Below, one piece after another: positions 23,401 through 34,340 of a stretch of 64,000 nucleotides of DNA. The notes under the pieces are model-generated. The model was not told the origin of the DNA and made no database searches. It worked only from the letters and a program-made list of their open reading frames with translations. How positions within the stretch are numbered: position 1 is the first letter of the stretch; each line of letters starts with the position of its first letter. Location of the stretch: contig QRFJ01002470.1 in the NCBI GenBank assembly GCA_006176705.1, positions 159,001 through 223,000 on the forward strand, given 5' to 3'. A program made the position numbers and the translations under genes. This DNA comes from Cocos nucifera. Its lineage: Eukaryota > Streptophyta > Magnoliopsida > Arecales > Arecaceae.

Positions 23401-26206
23401 TAAATGTTGATGCCAAATAAAATTAGTATATAATATGCATGATGTACGAGGTATGATTTTTTTCTCCATTTTTCGATTATTCCAATTTTTTCTCCTTTCT
23501 ATTCTTGAAATGCAATAAAGTAATATAATAAATTATAATGATGAAAAATCTTAATAACTAAATTTCTATCATATATTAAAAAATATATTTTAATAATGTC
23601 TAAGCAAAAGCTTCCATTATTAATACCAACATTATTAATAGCAGTGTTTATACGATGAATGGAGAACCTTGCACAAGTTGATGAGCTTTCGTGCAGAAAT
23701 TTTTATTATTAATATCAATATCATTTAAATGCCCATGCATGCATGGGTATGATTTTTTTCTCCCTTTTTTTAACTATTTTTAATATATAATATGTTAATA
23801 TAGCAATACAATAAATTATAATAGATAGAAAGTTTCTATACCTAAAATTTTAAGTAAATTATGAAATGAACTTTAATGATGAACAAGCAGAAACTCTTAT
23901 TATTAATGCTAACATCATTAATTTCGGCCCTGCGTGATGCACAGGATATAGTATTTATCCTTTTCTTTTTTTTTCAATAGCTTTTGAAATACAATATAAC
24001 AAGATAATAAATTTTTGAAATTATAAAATAAAAAATTAAAATCATATCCTGATGCAAAAATGTCTTAGACTCTGATGTTAGATCTCAATAGTCACTACCT
24101 TATGAGCATCCCACAAAAACATGGAATTTGTTATGCATTGGTGAAATACAATAAGAAGCATATTTCTAGTACAAACTGAGCCGTACAGGATGACAATCTA
24201 GGTTTTCTTCCATACATCAACAAAACGTATCTGCACCATCCTCTAGCATTTGCACCCCTGTATCTAACACAAGTGGAGCACTGGACTTCTGCCTTCTCAC
24301 GAGTGAGATATCTACCTCTTATTCCAAGCACACGATTCAGCTCTATAATAGAAGCCGCGAGCGACTAATTTTCTCCACCTGTCAACCCTCAAATCTCTAA
24401 TCCAGTGATGGTGCACTTGTCACCCGTATAGTTGTGACTACTTTTCTAATTCATTATAACAATTACATCTACTTACCGTGCACAGGCCTTCATTCGTCCA
24501 TCACATGCTTGCACTTGCCACTTTGGAATATTCCTGACCTTTAAACATGGATGTAGGCCGTAAAACAGAGACCAAGCCATAGCCATAACGTCCACGCTTC
24601 AAGTCAACGAAGCCACATGACATGCCTTCATTCTTTTTTACATCCCAAAAAAAAAAAAAGAAAAAAAAGGCCGCCTCCGCCACCACCCTCCCTCCCCCAT
24701 TCGGGAAATTATACCCTCTACGAGAAATTACACGCGACACCATATGCGTCATATGGTTGGTTGTGCCTGTAGATAATCATAGGTGCTCGTTCTTGTAGTA
24801 ATGCACCGAGATAAGCACTCGATGGATAAGATCCATAGGAACGAGCAACTATGACTGTCCTACGGTCATATAGCGCGTACAGATGAATTTCTCCTATTCG
24901 GAAGTGCAAACTGCATTCACTGACATCCCGAGGCAAAAACCCCAAGGCGGTGGATTCCCCTGCTTACCCCACTTCACCTTCCCTACGTGACCACGTCTCC
25001 GTTTAAGCATTAAGAGATCTGTCCCACTTGTGTTCTGGTCTAATGGGATCGCTATTCTTCCACCATCGCTTGTGACTTTTATGTCAGACCGAATAGAATA
25101 ACCCTCGTGGTACCAATTTAAAGAACAGTGGACCTAGAAGGGTCCAAATACACAGGCCTGCAAAACACATCTTTCAGCCTTTTAATTTTCTCTTTATCTT
25201 TTCTTTTACTAAATGATCCTTAAGATACCAACCCCAAATTATATGGTGAGGTCACGAAGATAATCTCAGGAGGTACCGAACAGGTAATTAGAATCTGAAG
25301 AGAGAGTGAATAGTGATCCTAATATGAAGGAATATTAATTTTTGCCTCCAAATTGAATAGATTATTCGGAACTAGTTTTATTATGAAATTACTAGGAAAA
25401 GCGAAAAACTTCGAAATCCCTCCTAATACTTTCAGACATTATTATAATTGAGCTCCATTCACATTAAGTGGCCCGATTTACAAATACAAAAAAATCGTAA
25501 TTGAGCACTCTTTATAACCGTGGTTGATGTTAATTTTATCACTAGTCATCATAAAAGCACAAATGGAGGTTAAACATCAAATCATTTGACTACTAACTGA
25601 TCCACTGATGCAATTAAGAAGCCAAATCCAAAACCATGGCGAAGTAGGAAGCATAAGAGAAAAACCGGAGGCGAGATGTTTTTGCTAAACATAAGAGTGC
25701 ATGAAGACAGAAGATACGAAGAAGGATCACTGAAAGCACTCGGACGCAACAGCTTCATCTCATGAATCACATCGAGTAGTGCCAAGAAATATACGAATTA
25801 AAAACAAATTCCTTTTGTCACCTCAAGGACAGAACTATTGTACCCAAAAAAAAAAAAAGAAAAAGGGACAGGAGTAACAATAATAGTACAAGATAGCCCG
25901 GTAGATTTCAATATAATGGTTTATGCCAGAAAAAAATAAAATAAAATAAAAAAGAAAAGAACCACGTACCAATAAACTGAAACCGGTGACCCCAGCAAAA
26001 GAAGTAGCCATAGAGGCACCTGAGAGAGCAAGCTCTCCAAGATGGCCAACAAACATCACCGATATTACTTGGAGAATCATCTGCAGTAAGCTTGTTGCTA
26101 TCAAAGGTCCTGCCAACCATAGCTGCTTCTTAACCTCAGCTAAGACCTCTTCTTCTCTCTTTTCGGAACTAAAGAGCAAAGGAGACTCTACGCTTGATTT
26201 CTCCAT
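14493..26206 (-). CDS. MATE / DETOXIFICATION efflux transporter, 8 exons
   Basis: Multidrug and toxic compound extrusion carriers are cation-coupled antiporters of the plasma or vacuolar membrane. Exons on the minus strand: 26206-25970, 18769-18225, 18060-17974, 17751-17695, 17599-17361, 17176-17058, 16945-16859 and 14573-14493. All seven introns have GT-AG ends, the phases fit, and the sum is 1452 bp, giving 483 codons plus stop, normal for the plant DTX family. Family signatures are WLAGPLIATSLLQ and VMFVGHLGELALSGASMA in exon 1, MGMSSALDTLCGQAFGA opening exon 2, SGLLPNPKLETSVLSI (exon 3), RVSNELGAGRP (exon 5) and GVARGCGWQKIGA (exon 6). Twelve membrane helices are expected for the family. 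The ATG at 26206 precedes the conserved N-terminus. Intron 1 is 7.2 kb and intron 7 is 2.3 kb, both full of transposons. The exon model is from reading the sequence; expression is not shown. The substrate cannot be inferred. Confidence 0.93.
15244..15720. mobile_element. MITE in MATE intron 7 (hAT-like ends)
   Basis: Begins GGGGTGGCAAAAATTGACC and ends with the partial inverse CGACCCATTTTTGCTAG. The interior is a run of variants of TTTAACCTATTTAA and GGGTCGGGTTGGATT. This resembles a common plant MITE type of the hAT class. It lies wholly inside intron 7 of the MATE gene. Confidence 0.6.
15815..16684. mobile_element. MITE-like inverted-repeat element in MATE intron 7
   Basis: The left end (GGAGTTGGGG, then GTGACTCCCATTCCAA) is repeated in inverted form at the right end (TTGGAATGGGAGTCA-like and CCCCAACTCTCCC before 16684). 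A further direct copy of the end starts near 15965. The middle is variants of ATTCCAATTC. The family is not certain; a PIF/Harbinger-type MITE is one possibility. Confidence 0.55.
18847..21107 (+). repeat. solo copia LTR in MATE intron 1 (2261 bp)
   Basis: Starts TATTAGATGTAT (ancestral TGTTAG) and ends TTCTGACA. It is colinear with the other copia LTRs here, for example the TTTGACCTGCGATGCATTGG segment near 19302, but belongs to a diverged subfamily. The flanks TCAAC (18842-18846) and TCAAT (21108-21112) are a near-perfect five-base target duplication, so this is a complete solo LTR left by recombination. Its orientation is opposite to the host gene. Confidence 0.8.
21155..22560 (-). repeat. 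duplicated MATE segment (intron start, exon 1, promoter), copy 1
   Basis: This segment aligns with 25170-26330: the stretch around 21180-21480 mirrors 25190-25480, the stretch around 22120-22200 mirrors 25815-25920, and a decayed exon 1 is in the right place. It is the copy nearest exon 2, and it keeps the downstream intron sequence that the other two copies lack. Confidence 0.82.
22247..22482 (-). pseudogene. decayed MATE exon 1, copy 1
   Basis: Resembles exon 1 (25970-26206): VISVMFVGRLGEHALLHASM is still readable. The start codon has become GGG, and indels shift the frame before the first membrane helix. The splice donor after the Leu codon is kept as GTATTT at 22246. Confidence 0.82.
22679..22902 (-). 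pseudogene. decayed MATE exon 1, copy 2
   Basis: Keeps an ATG at 22902 and about 55 exon-1-like codons (MEKPNLEPSILL at the start, then KKRGGEVLAEVK). A deletion of about 13 bp in the VMFVGHL segment causes a frameshift and early stop. The GT donor at 22678 is retained. Confidence 0.82.
23091..23323 (-). pseudogene. decayed MATE exon 1, copy 3
   Basis: A one-base loss just after the ATG (23323) gives a stop after five codons. From about 23297 to the GT donor at 23090 the exon-1 frame is open and recognisable (EVLAEVKLLLWLVGPSLATS, then MMFVGHL). Spliced to exon 2 it would be in phase, with in-frame Met codons in the region of the first helix. Confidence 0.82.
23430..24000. repeat. AT-rich direct repeat in MATE intron 1
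   Basis: Two ~290-bp related units share GGTATGATTTTTTTCTCC near 23450 and 23750 and a common AT-rich continuation ending in TATTATTAAT-type tracts. The edges contain GCATGCATGGG and GTGATGCACAGG, which resemble the GTGCAATGCGCGGG motif near 28273. The element family is not identified. Confidence 0.45.
24001..25169. other. intron 1 interval without recognised features
   Basis: About 1.15 kb, in part more GC-balanced than the rest of the intron. The minus-strand ORFs at 24131-24331, 24501-24752 and 24718-24945 match nothing I know. A short poly-A/G tract lies near 24650. There is no MATE homology here, so it separates the intact exon 1 from the decayed array. Confidence 0.4.
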
Positions 26207-26246
26207 CTCTTTCTCACCTCTCTTTGCTTTTTCTTACTGATGAGAT

Positions 26247-26330
26247 GTGATCCATAAGATGTGAGAGAGCGAGAGAGAGTGAGAGAGAGTCGTCTGCAAA
26301 CGGATGTGCATGTTAAATAGAAGTTGAGGC
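26247..26330 (-). promoter_or_regulatory. MATE core promoter and CT-rich 5' leader
   Basis: On the minus strand TATTTAA (26319-26313) lies about 107 bp before the ATG and is followed by a (CT)n pyrimidine patch (about 26290-26247), a common plant core-promoter and 5' UTR arrangement. The duplicated copies in intron 1 have TATTTATA at the corresponding distance (for example around 22560). Confidence 0.5.
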
Positions 26331-27086
26331 CCAGCAAGCAAGGAAATTTTTGAGAAGATGAGGTGGTCACTTTTCTTTTTAGGCATTACCTACTTCTCTG
26401 AATCGATGACATGCGGATGTTAGAATTAGGAATTTGCCCTCATTTGACGCTAGTTTCAAGGAACTCGGATATGTACATAATTGATGACGCAAGCGCGCCC
26501 ATCAACATGATAGCTCATTTGATTTTGCAGGGAAAACTTGCGTTAGTCAAATGGCCCACGTGGACATTTCTGTGCAAGCTCCTGCCGGATTTTTTTTAGA
26601 CTCGGATGAAAAAGTAATAGCAGACACCAAGAAGATTTTGGTCTGCCAACTTGCACCTTCGTCGCTACCTCGCTAACGCTTGCCTGAATGAGAATCTATA
26701 TATATAAATTAAATTGAAATCTTTTACCTATATCCGTCCCTCCATCCACCATGTGTCTTTCTAAACTTCTTTATTCACTCTGCTCCAAGCCTGTCCCTCT
26801 ATCCTCTAAACTTCTTGATTCACGCTTCTCCAAGCCTATCAGGACTCCCGAGTTTAATAATTAAAAAATATTTTATGCATCAGTATAGCTTCACATGCAC
26901 CGTCGATTAACTTATATATGAAATCGAAAAGAAAAAAAAAAAAGTTTATACACCATGCTCTGGTCCTGGTCAATCACTGTAAGTGGGCTGCATCGTCTGC
27001 GGTGTACGAATAATTTTTTTTAATAATTAAGTTAATGGTTTCAAATGTTCCATTGAAAGTTTTAAACGAATGGGCTGGCCCGGTCC
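26331..27086. other. upstream region of the MATE gene
   Basis: About 750 bp, AT-rich, with no recognised coding sequence, repeat or RNA gene. It would contain the distal promoter of the MATE gene. Confidence 0.4.
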
Positions 27087-27258
27087 GTGATCCGAAAAGA
27101 AATCTCCAGAACTTTTCGTGATCCCAAAGTAATCCCAACAAGCGAGGGAGAACCCAAACACTCTCAAAAAAAAAGTTCGGCCGCCTGCCATCTATTTACC
27201 TCTACTCTCGAAAACATCTTCCCCTCTTCAGCGCCCTCTCTGCCTTACTCGTCCCACC

Positions 27259-27644
27259 TGATGGAAGGGTTTTCTCCTCCTAAAAACTGGGCCGCTTTCT
27301 TCTTGAACTCTGCTAATGGTGGGAAAAGCCCTCGAAATCGACCTGTGATGGAGAGTTGCTCTGCATCGACGATGCGACCCGCCACCGCTAGGCTCGCCTT
27401 CTGGTGCAACCGGAGGTCGCTGATATCGCATCTCCCCCTCCTTGACGAGTCGTCAGTCCCTCCCGTGAGAGCTATCACCTCTCTCCCCTTGTATTGTTTC
27501 TCTCTGACTCGAGAGCTTCTTGTCAGTGTTTTCTTTTCCCTTGTTATTGGAGGGTTCTTCTCGCCCGCGACGCGGTTCAGCTCGACCCGTTTAGACTCAA
27601 TTCAATCTATTTTGAAGAATCCGCGGAGCCGGGTCACATTCTAA
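27259..27644 (+). CDS. unrecognised ORF, GC-balanced
   Basis: A 128-codon frame from the ATG at 27259; it is open upstream to 27087, for 185 codons in all. The sequence is clearly more GC-rich than its surroundings. It is Ser/Arg/Pro-rich with no domain I recognise. The opposite strand is also open (27245-27478, 77 codons), so coding sense is uncertain. A GTGAGA near 27465 could be a splice donor, making this a first exon diverging from the MATE gene. It may equally be a chance ORF or transposon-carried DNA. Confidence 0.25.
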
Positions 27645-28333
27645 AATTAAACCCCGTTTAATATTCTAAACCGAATTTAGATTTACATCCGATTCGATTC
27701 AAATTTAATATTAAATCTAATAAATAAACTATAAAATAAATATAATAAAATTAAAATTTAAAATACTTTAGTAACTTTATTATTTTTAAAAAAATTTACT
27801 TAATTTAATTATAAAATTTTGATAAATTATTTATAAATTAAAAATTAAGGTAAAATAATATTTATTTTTTTTGCCATAAATTTCGTATATATTAGTTTAT
27901 TATATGAACCGGACTAGACCAAAATTTAGATTTGAATAGAATTTAAAATTTTTATATTAGGATCGGATTATATATAATCCGATCCGATCCAAATGATCTA
28001 ATGGGATGATATTTTGATCATGAATCCAATCCAATTTTTAATTGGATTAGGTCTAAGTTCAATATTAAGGTCTAATCAAGGAATTAGATCGGATCGAAAT
28101 TACTCATAATCCAATCCAATCCAACCCATTTGCATCTGGCGGAATTTACGGCTCTTCTTCCCAAAAAAATAAGCAATTCTTCTATTATAGTAAATTGTAA
28201 AAAAAGATTGATTTTTTTTTTTAGCTTCCTTTCCTTTGTTCATCCATCATTATAAACTAGTAGGTAACCAGTGCAATGCGCGGGATAACTTTTTTTTTTA
28301 TTTTAAAAATATATAATATCTATAAATATTATA
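27645..28333. repeat. AT-rich interval with GATCCGATCC-type repeats
   Basis: Variants of GGATCGGATTATATATAATCCGATCC and AATCCAATCC occur across 27650-28140, resembling the ends and core of hAT-like plant MITEs. Near 28262 a GTAACCAGTGCAATGCGCGGG motif starts another AT-rich stretch. Element limits cannot be fixed. Confidence 0.4.
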
Positions 28334-29475
28334 TGTTGATAATGAATTCGCTCTCGCCGAAGTTCAACAAGATGGTCAGCCTTAGGATGGTCCTGTCTGA
28401 TGCGGCAACCGTGATCGGACCTCAACCCATATAAGTTCTGGCTCCAATTCACTTTGAGAAAGCTGACCTCCAACTCGTGCAACCTAGATAATTCTCGATT
28501 TTGACAGTCAGCTCCTTCAGATTACTGCATAACCCGCAAGATATTGCGGGCCTTACCCGAACGAGCTTGAATAAGAAAGGCAGCCGAATTCCTCCGCTAT
28601 AAGCAGTGAACCCTCTCCAGTTGAACTCCTTTCAGACGAACTTGGACAGTGAAAGCAGTCACCTTAAGTAGTCAAGTGCAAAGTATCCAATCTCTGAGCA
28701 GTCTAGCCCAGCCAACCTTGAGGATGGTCGAACTTCTTTTCATCCAGATCTCCTTCAAGCCGAATCTCACCAGCGCAATTGGATCTCACGACAAGAATCA
28801 TAGGTTGACAGAGCTTCTCCTCAGACAAGCTTCTATATCTCATCGCAAGTGGAGGATCTCGGCATTCCTATGTCAGGAACTTTGAATATGTAATCTAGAA
28901 TTGACAAAGGGACTTCGTCTTTAGAATAAGTTCAAACTTTCTTAAAAACTCGTCGTACTCTTAAATCAGCGAACCCGCCGCCCAACCTTCTACCCAGACA
29001 ATTATTCACTTGCGAATGAACTCCAGAGAAACAATGGAGACTCACTAGAGTATTCTGGTGGTACTGTCTATCATAGCTACCAGCTAGCTCCTAATCCAGA
29101 CGAGCTCCTTCCAGTGGTGAACTAGATCTTCATTCGGACTACTATAAGTCTTCCAGGCGAACTTCCTCCTATTGTCTATCGAATTTCTTTTAGCAGACAA
29201 GATAGCTGCCTTATGTCCTGAATGTCGATCGAGTATGCTTGAATAGCAGGAGGACCTTGGCATCTATGCAAATTCAACTCCCAATATAGTGGATCAGTTA
29301 ATGCACAGTGACCTCAGAGAAGTCTGAACCGCTCCTAAGCTGCTGAGATGTGAAGTTTTTCACTATCTATAACAGTTTCATCCAAACTTTAACTATTAAC
29401 CTTCAACGAACTAGCAAGTCGCCATAAAAGATACTACTCTCCATAACAAACTCCACGTGGCCTGAACGATCCACT

Positions 29476-32354
29476 TGTTGAAAAATATTCAAGATTTCAT
29501 GCTTGTATTTTAAAATTTTTTTAAAATAAATTATAGTAGAAGATATAGATTAAATTATTTAATCTACAAAAGCATGTAATCTAATTACTAAATCCTATAT
29601 CTAGGATCTATAAAATATCATAATGCATACATAAATTAGAAAATTAAAGTGCTTTAGTATTGATCAGATCAATATCCTAGATCTAGAATAGTTTTAGATC
29701 AAACCCTAGATCGCATCTAGGTGAGAGAAGAGATCAAATCTCTTACCTTTGCATGGATCGAGAACACCATGGTTGAGTTCAATTATTATCCTTATTTCTT
29801 GAAGCCGCACATGCATCCGATCTCTACAGATAGTCCACATGAGCCTGCAACACAGATTGAAGATTCGTCGAATGAAGATCCGCTCAAAGTGCTAGCTTCT
29901 CACGGATCCCTTCAGATGCTTAATCAAAAAGATATTCTTTAGATCTCTTGGATCCTTTAAGAAATAAAGAATACTAGAGAATTGAGGTAGAAATCTAATT
30001 CTTGGATCTTCCAAAAATCAGAAAATAAAAACTAAAAAAAAAGGACCTAAGAGAAGACATCTTCTCTTTCAGCACATTAATCTTTGATGTCCTGAATGCA
30101 TCTTCATGCCAGGTCAAGAGGAGACCTTCTTTTCTAGAGTTTTCCACACTTAATAGCTTTCTCACTCTCTAATTTTTTGATGGTAAAAAACTTCATAAAA
30201 GATGGAGAAGCAGGTTTCTCAAAGAAACCCTAAGAGAAGACTTTCTTCTCTTCTTCTTCTCACATCAGGATATGATCAAATCATATCCCAAAATTAAACC
30301 ATCATGCCCCAACTCCTTGGAGCATTCATCTCCATGCCCTCTCCCTCTATCTTTCAGATTTTTCTCTCAAAAAAATTACAAAAAATATAAGAAAAAAAAA
30401 CTAGAAAGAAAAAGCACAAGGGAAGACAATCTTCTCTTACTTTTTCTCTTCAAGATTTCAACCTTTTATGTCAAGATGAAGGCCTCTTCTCCAAGGTTCT
30501 TAGGCGTCCAAAGCCTCCCACGCCTCCTCCTCCTTTTATTCTATTTTTTCATGATTTTCTTGAAGTTTTTCACGTTCAAAACATGAAGAGAGTCATCCTC
30601 CTTTTTATATACAGAAGACTAGGTCAAAACCTAGTCTTAATAGAAGACCAAGGAAGAGTTTGGGGGGCATCCAACTCTTGGATGCCTCCCCCTGGTTTTT
30701 GTGCATGGAGAACTTAAAAGCAATGCCAAAAATATAGGAGAAGGTGCACAAACCTAGGTGGGCATGGGAAAGAAAAGTCAAAGAGAATGAAAGAGTTTTA
30801 ATAAATTAAAACTTTTCAAAGTTTGACTCATTTAAACATCCAAATTTGACCGAGTCAAATTTGAATCAATACAATCAGAAATTGGGCATGGAAACCCTTT
30901 TCTAGGCATGGAATTAAATTATATAATGATCTATATAAAAAACTGAGTGGGTTTGGACCTATCTTAGTGGTGCAAGAAAAGAAGGGACGAGTCCTAGTCT
31001 AACTAAGACTCTCCTATTTTGACTTGGTCAAAATCTTTTGAATCCAAATCAAAATAGTTTTGAGTCAACCTAATTAATAGACAATTCTAATTCAAATAGA
31101 AACCTAATTAAATTATATTAAATTAAATTTAAATCTAAATTAATTTTTAATTAAATTAAAAATTAGGTGCACTTAAGTCCTAATTGAACTAGGACTTGTT
31201 CTTCTTTACAATTGGCTTATCCAATAAATTAATTAGACTTAATCCAATTAAGTCCAAATCAATTGTAATTGAATCTAATTCAATTAGACTTGATCTCAGT
31301 CCGATTGCTCAATCAAAGTGAGCCAATCAGTAAACCAATTGCTAATCGATACTCCTACAATACTTACATTAGGTCAAACATCAATCGTATTGATTGTCTG
31401 ATCTTAGAATAATTCTCAATTATCGATCAACCATCCGATCAGATATCAATCTCTTATGTGTGTGATCCCATAGGTTTGAACCTAAGTCGGTAGCATAGAA
31501 ACCAATTTCTATGCTAATTAAAATGATCATCTAGTAATGGTACCCGACGTCTGAATAGATCAAATGCATGCAAGACAAAATTCTTAGAATCCTAGCCTAT
31601 AATTATCATATAATTTATTTCTTTGATCAATAATGCTCAAGACAACTTCGAGTTAGCTGTCAACACTCATATAAATCATCCATATTGTGTTTCAAAGTTT
31701 GCAAATTCTGTGACTCCTCATGAGGATTTTCCAAGTCTATGTTTTACTAAATTGAAACACAGCGAGATATTCGCTTTCTGAAGTTAATCAGGAGTAGTCA
31801 ATCCTATCTTAAGTTGCACACCGATTCTATAAATACTTGACTATACCCAAAAATCTTTCGAATCTTTATTAGAAATACAGATAGTCCAGTACCAAAATAT
31901 AGTGAGTTGCTTGCAAATCACCATGGTGATCTTTGGTTGGAGGGATACTTATACCCATTGGCTTTAGCTAGCTACTCTTAACAGCAGAGTACTACATTGA
32001 TCACATTTAGTGCAAATGTACTCCTACATCCCATCTATATGTCATACCAGTATCTCCACATCTCTTGATTATGAAGACAACTAATGCATATAGCATATAG
32101 TGACCTACTCTCGATAAGTTATCGTCCTTATTAATAACTTATCATTTGATCGTGAATAATTTAAGAACCATCCAATAAATCCTTCTTTATCGATTGAGTG
32201 TGGTTCTAAGAACTTTATCATAATTTAGTTCATTTAAGAAAGATAGAACTTTTATGATGAATTAGCCAAATAATTATTATTATTTAATAATTTACATACT
32301 AACTTCAATCATCTACAACTTAGATGATTGGCTTTAGGACATATTTTTCAACAA
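29476..32354 (-). repeat. copia 3' LTR of the deleted element (2879 bp)
   Basis: Ends are TGTTGAAAAATAT and ATATTTTTCAACA, a perfect short inverted terminal motif. It differs from the main copia LTR family of the window. ORFs inside it (for example 29721-29942 and 30272-30586) are not genes. Confidence 0.85.
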
Positions 32355-32426
32355 CTCCTACTTGGACTAAAGCCAATCAGAATGATATCAAATATCCTAT
32401 CTTTCATTTGAGCTCGTAGAACTTAT
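32355..32426 (-). other. polypurine tract and terminal internal remnant
   Basis: The minus strand reads CCAAGTAGGAGT immediately before the LTR start at 32354. About 60 more bases of internal sequence separate it from the truncated 5' LTR. Confidence 0.7.
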
Positions 32427-33222
32427 ATCCATTAGCCTTAGCTAGCTATTCTTGACAGCAGAGTGCTACATTGATCATATTCAGTGTAGATATATTCCTA
32501 CGTCTCATCTTGATGCCATACCAATATCTCCATACCTCTTGGTTATGAGAACAATCAACGCATATGACATACAGTGACCTACTCTCGATAAGTTATCATC
32601 CTTGTTAATAACCTATTATTTGATCATGAATAATTTAAGAACCATCTAATAAATTCTTCTTTATCAATTGAGTATGATTTTAAGAACTTCATCATAATTT
32701 AGGAGTTCATTTAAGAAAGATAAAACTTTTATGATGAATTAGCTAAATAACTATTATTATTTAATAATTCATATACTAATTTTAATCATCTACAACTTAG
32801 ATGATTGGCTTTAAGATTTATTTTTCAATACCACTATCAGGTAGTTACGGCTATCACTATCAGTTTGTTACCAGCCCCATCTATATAAGAAATCCTTTAG
32901 ATATGCTTCCTCTGAGAGCTCATCTGCATCTTAATTCTCCTAAGCACTCCATTTTTGTTGACCAAAGAACTGACTTAACCGTCTGAGAATCCTATCAGAG
33001 CTATCCATCTCTGGTTTGGACTTCTTCTTGTAGATCCCATCGACGGCCTCATCTCCTTCTACTACAGCGACTCCAGCATCGGCACCATTTTCTATACCAA
33101 CATTATTTTTATCAATTACATATATTATTTTAAAAAATATATATATTATTAATATCTAATAAAAGTATAATAATATATTCATAAATGCAGTAGCAAGTAG
33201 ATTCTATATTTGGGCTCCGTAT

Positions 33223-33377
33223 ATTGCATACATCAGGTGTAATTGGATCGTATCAAATCCCATGGTGGATAACATGCCACGTTACCTCTTGTATTTCACC
33301 AATTCTTGATTGTGCGCTATCCACCATGCTTATGCCTTGGGATTTGCCTTGGTTTACTTGCACCTGGTGCATGCAAT
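33223..33377. mobile_element. hairpin MITE, about 155 bp
   Basis: Imperfect inverted repeats of about 60 bp: the left arm includes ATTGCATACATCAGGTGTAA and CATGGTGGATAA; the right arm is their complement (GCTATCCACCATG, then TTGCACCTGGTGCATGCAAT). The loop is about 30 bp. No clear target duplication was found. Confidence 0.55.
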
Positions 33378-33498
33378 AATTTCTCCTCAATTGAGACAAT
33401 TTTAGCACAAGATAGTTTTAATATAAATATTTATACTATTTACGATCCTATTTTGAATATATGATGAAGGGTATATATATAGAGAGACAAAGAGAGAG

Positions 33499-33893
33499 CT
33501 AGGTCAGAATCAAGTCGATCAGATTTAGACTGAGATTTGATCAGATCAAAACTATATAATAAGGATCTTATATAAATGATTCAAACCATTGAATATGATT
33601 TAGTATCTCAAAACTATTTGTACATAAAAAATTATTTGATTTGGAGATCCTTAGTCTATACATCAAGTAGTCAAAAAATTGGACAACCTAAATAAAATTA
33701 AATTAGATGTATTTTTTAATCACTTGATGTATAGACTAGGAATCTTCAAATCATATAATTTTTGGTCCGTAAGTAGTTTTGAGGTAATAGATCATATCTA
33801 ATAACTCAAATCATTGATGTAAGATCTCCATTATAGAGTTTTAATTTAACCAAATTTGAGCCCAAATCTGATTGATCTTATCCAAGTCTGCCC
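33499..33893. mobile_element. foldback MITE, tandem unit 1
   Basis: About 395 bp that is almost entirely one imperfect palindrome. AGTCTATACATCAAGTAGTC near 33652 is answered by its complement near 33720-33735, and the outer ends are also inverse. It is flanked by GA- and TA-rich microsatellite. Confidence 0.75.
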
Positions 33894-33929
33894 TTATATA
33901 TATATAAAGAGAGAGAGAGAGAGAGAGAG

Positions 33930-34285
33930 CCAGAAGATTAAATCAAAACTCTATAATAAGGGTCCTACATTAATTATCCAAGCTATTGAATATGATCTAC
34001 TACCTCAAAACTGCTTGCATACAAAAATTTATATAATTTGGAGATCTCTAGTCTATACATCAAATAGTCAAAAATTAGATAGCTTAAATAAAATTAAATA
34101 AAATATATTTTTTTGATCACTTCATGTATAGGCTAGGGATCCTCAAATCATATGATTTTTTATATACAAATAATTTTAAGATAGTAAATCACATCCAACA
34201 GCTTGGATCATCAATATAGGATCCTTATTATCCAGTTTTGATCTGATTGGATCTAAGCCAAAATCCGATTGACTTTATCGAAGTG

Positions 34286-34292
<7 letters not shown>
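33930..34292. mobile_element. foldback MITE, tandem unit 2
   Basis: Same palindromic element and orientation as unit 1, with the first ~40 bases of the left end missing. Bordered by (GA)n on the left and (AT)n on the right. Confidence 0.72.

Positions 34293-34339
<47 letters not shown>
34293..34339. repeat. (AT)n microsatellite
   Basis: About 47 bases of pure AT between foldback units 2 and 3. Confidence 0.95.

Positions 34340-34340
<1 letters not shown>

Larger units (their letters stand above)
29476..32830 (-). mobile_element. internally deleted copia element
   Basis: Read on the minus strand: the first ~404 bp of a 5' LTR (32830-32427), about 72 bp of the end of the internal region with the polypurine tract, and then a complete 3' LTR (32354-29476). 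It is flanked by an exact five-base target duplication, CCACT (29471-29475 and 32831-32835), so the ends are original. One deletion removed everything from within the 5' LTR to just before the polypurine tract. Confidence 0.88.
28334..33102 (+). repeat. solo Ty3/gypsy LTR, interrupted
   Basis: The start TGTTGATAATGAATTCGCTC matches the gypsy LTR start at 60399. The end matches the 3' end of that LTR: TATATAAG (about 32882), GACCAAAGAACTGACTTAAC (about 32960) and TATACCAACA (33102). The flanks TTATA (28329-28333) and TTATT (33103-33107) form a near-match target duplication. Removing the inserted copia leaves about 1.4 kb, close to the 1309 bp of the LTR at 60399. No internal gypsy sequence remains, so it is a solo LTR older than the copia inside it. 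Confidence 0.75.

Noticed and set aside
24131..24945. Three minus-strand ORFs of 66-83 codons in MATE intron 1, considered as extra exons
   Set aside because: No MATE similarity and no need for extra exons; the eight-exon model already gives a full-length protein.
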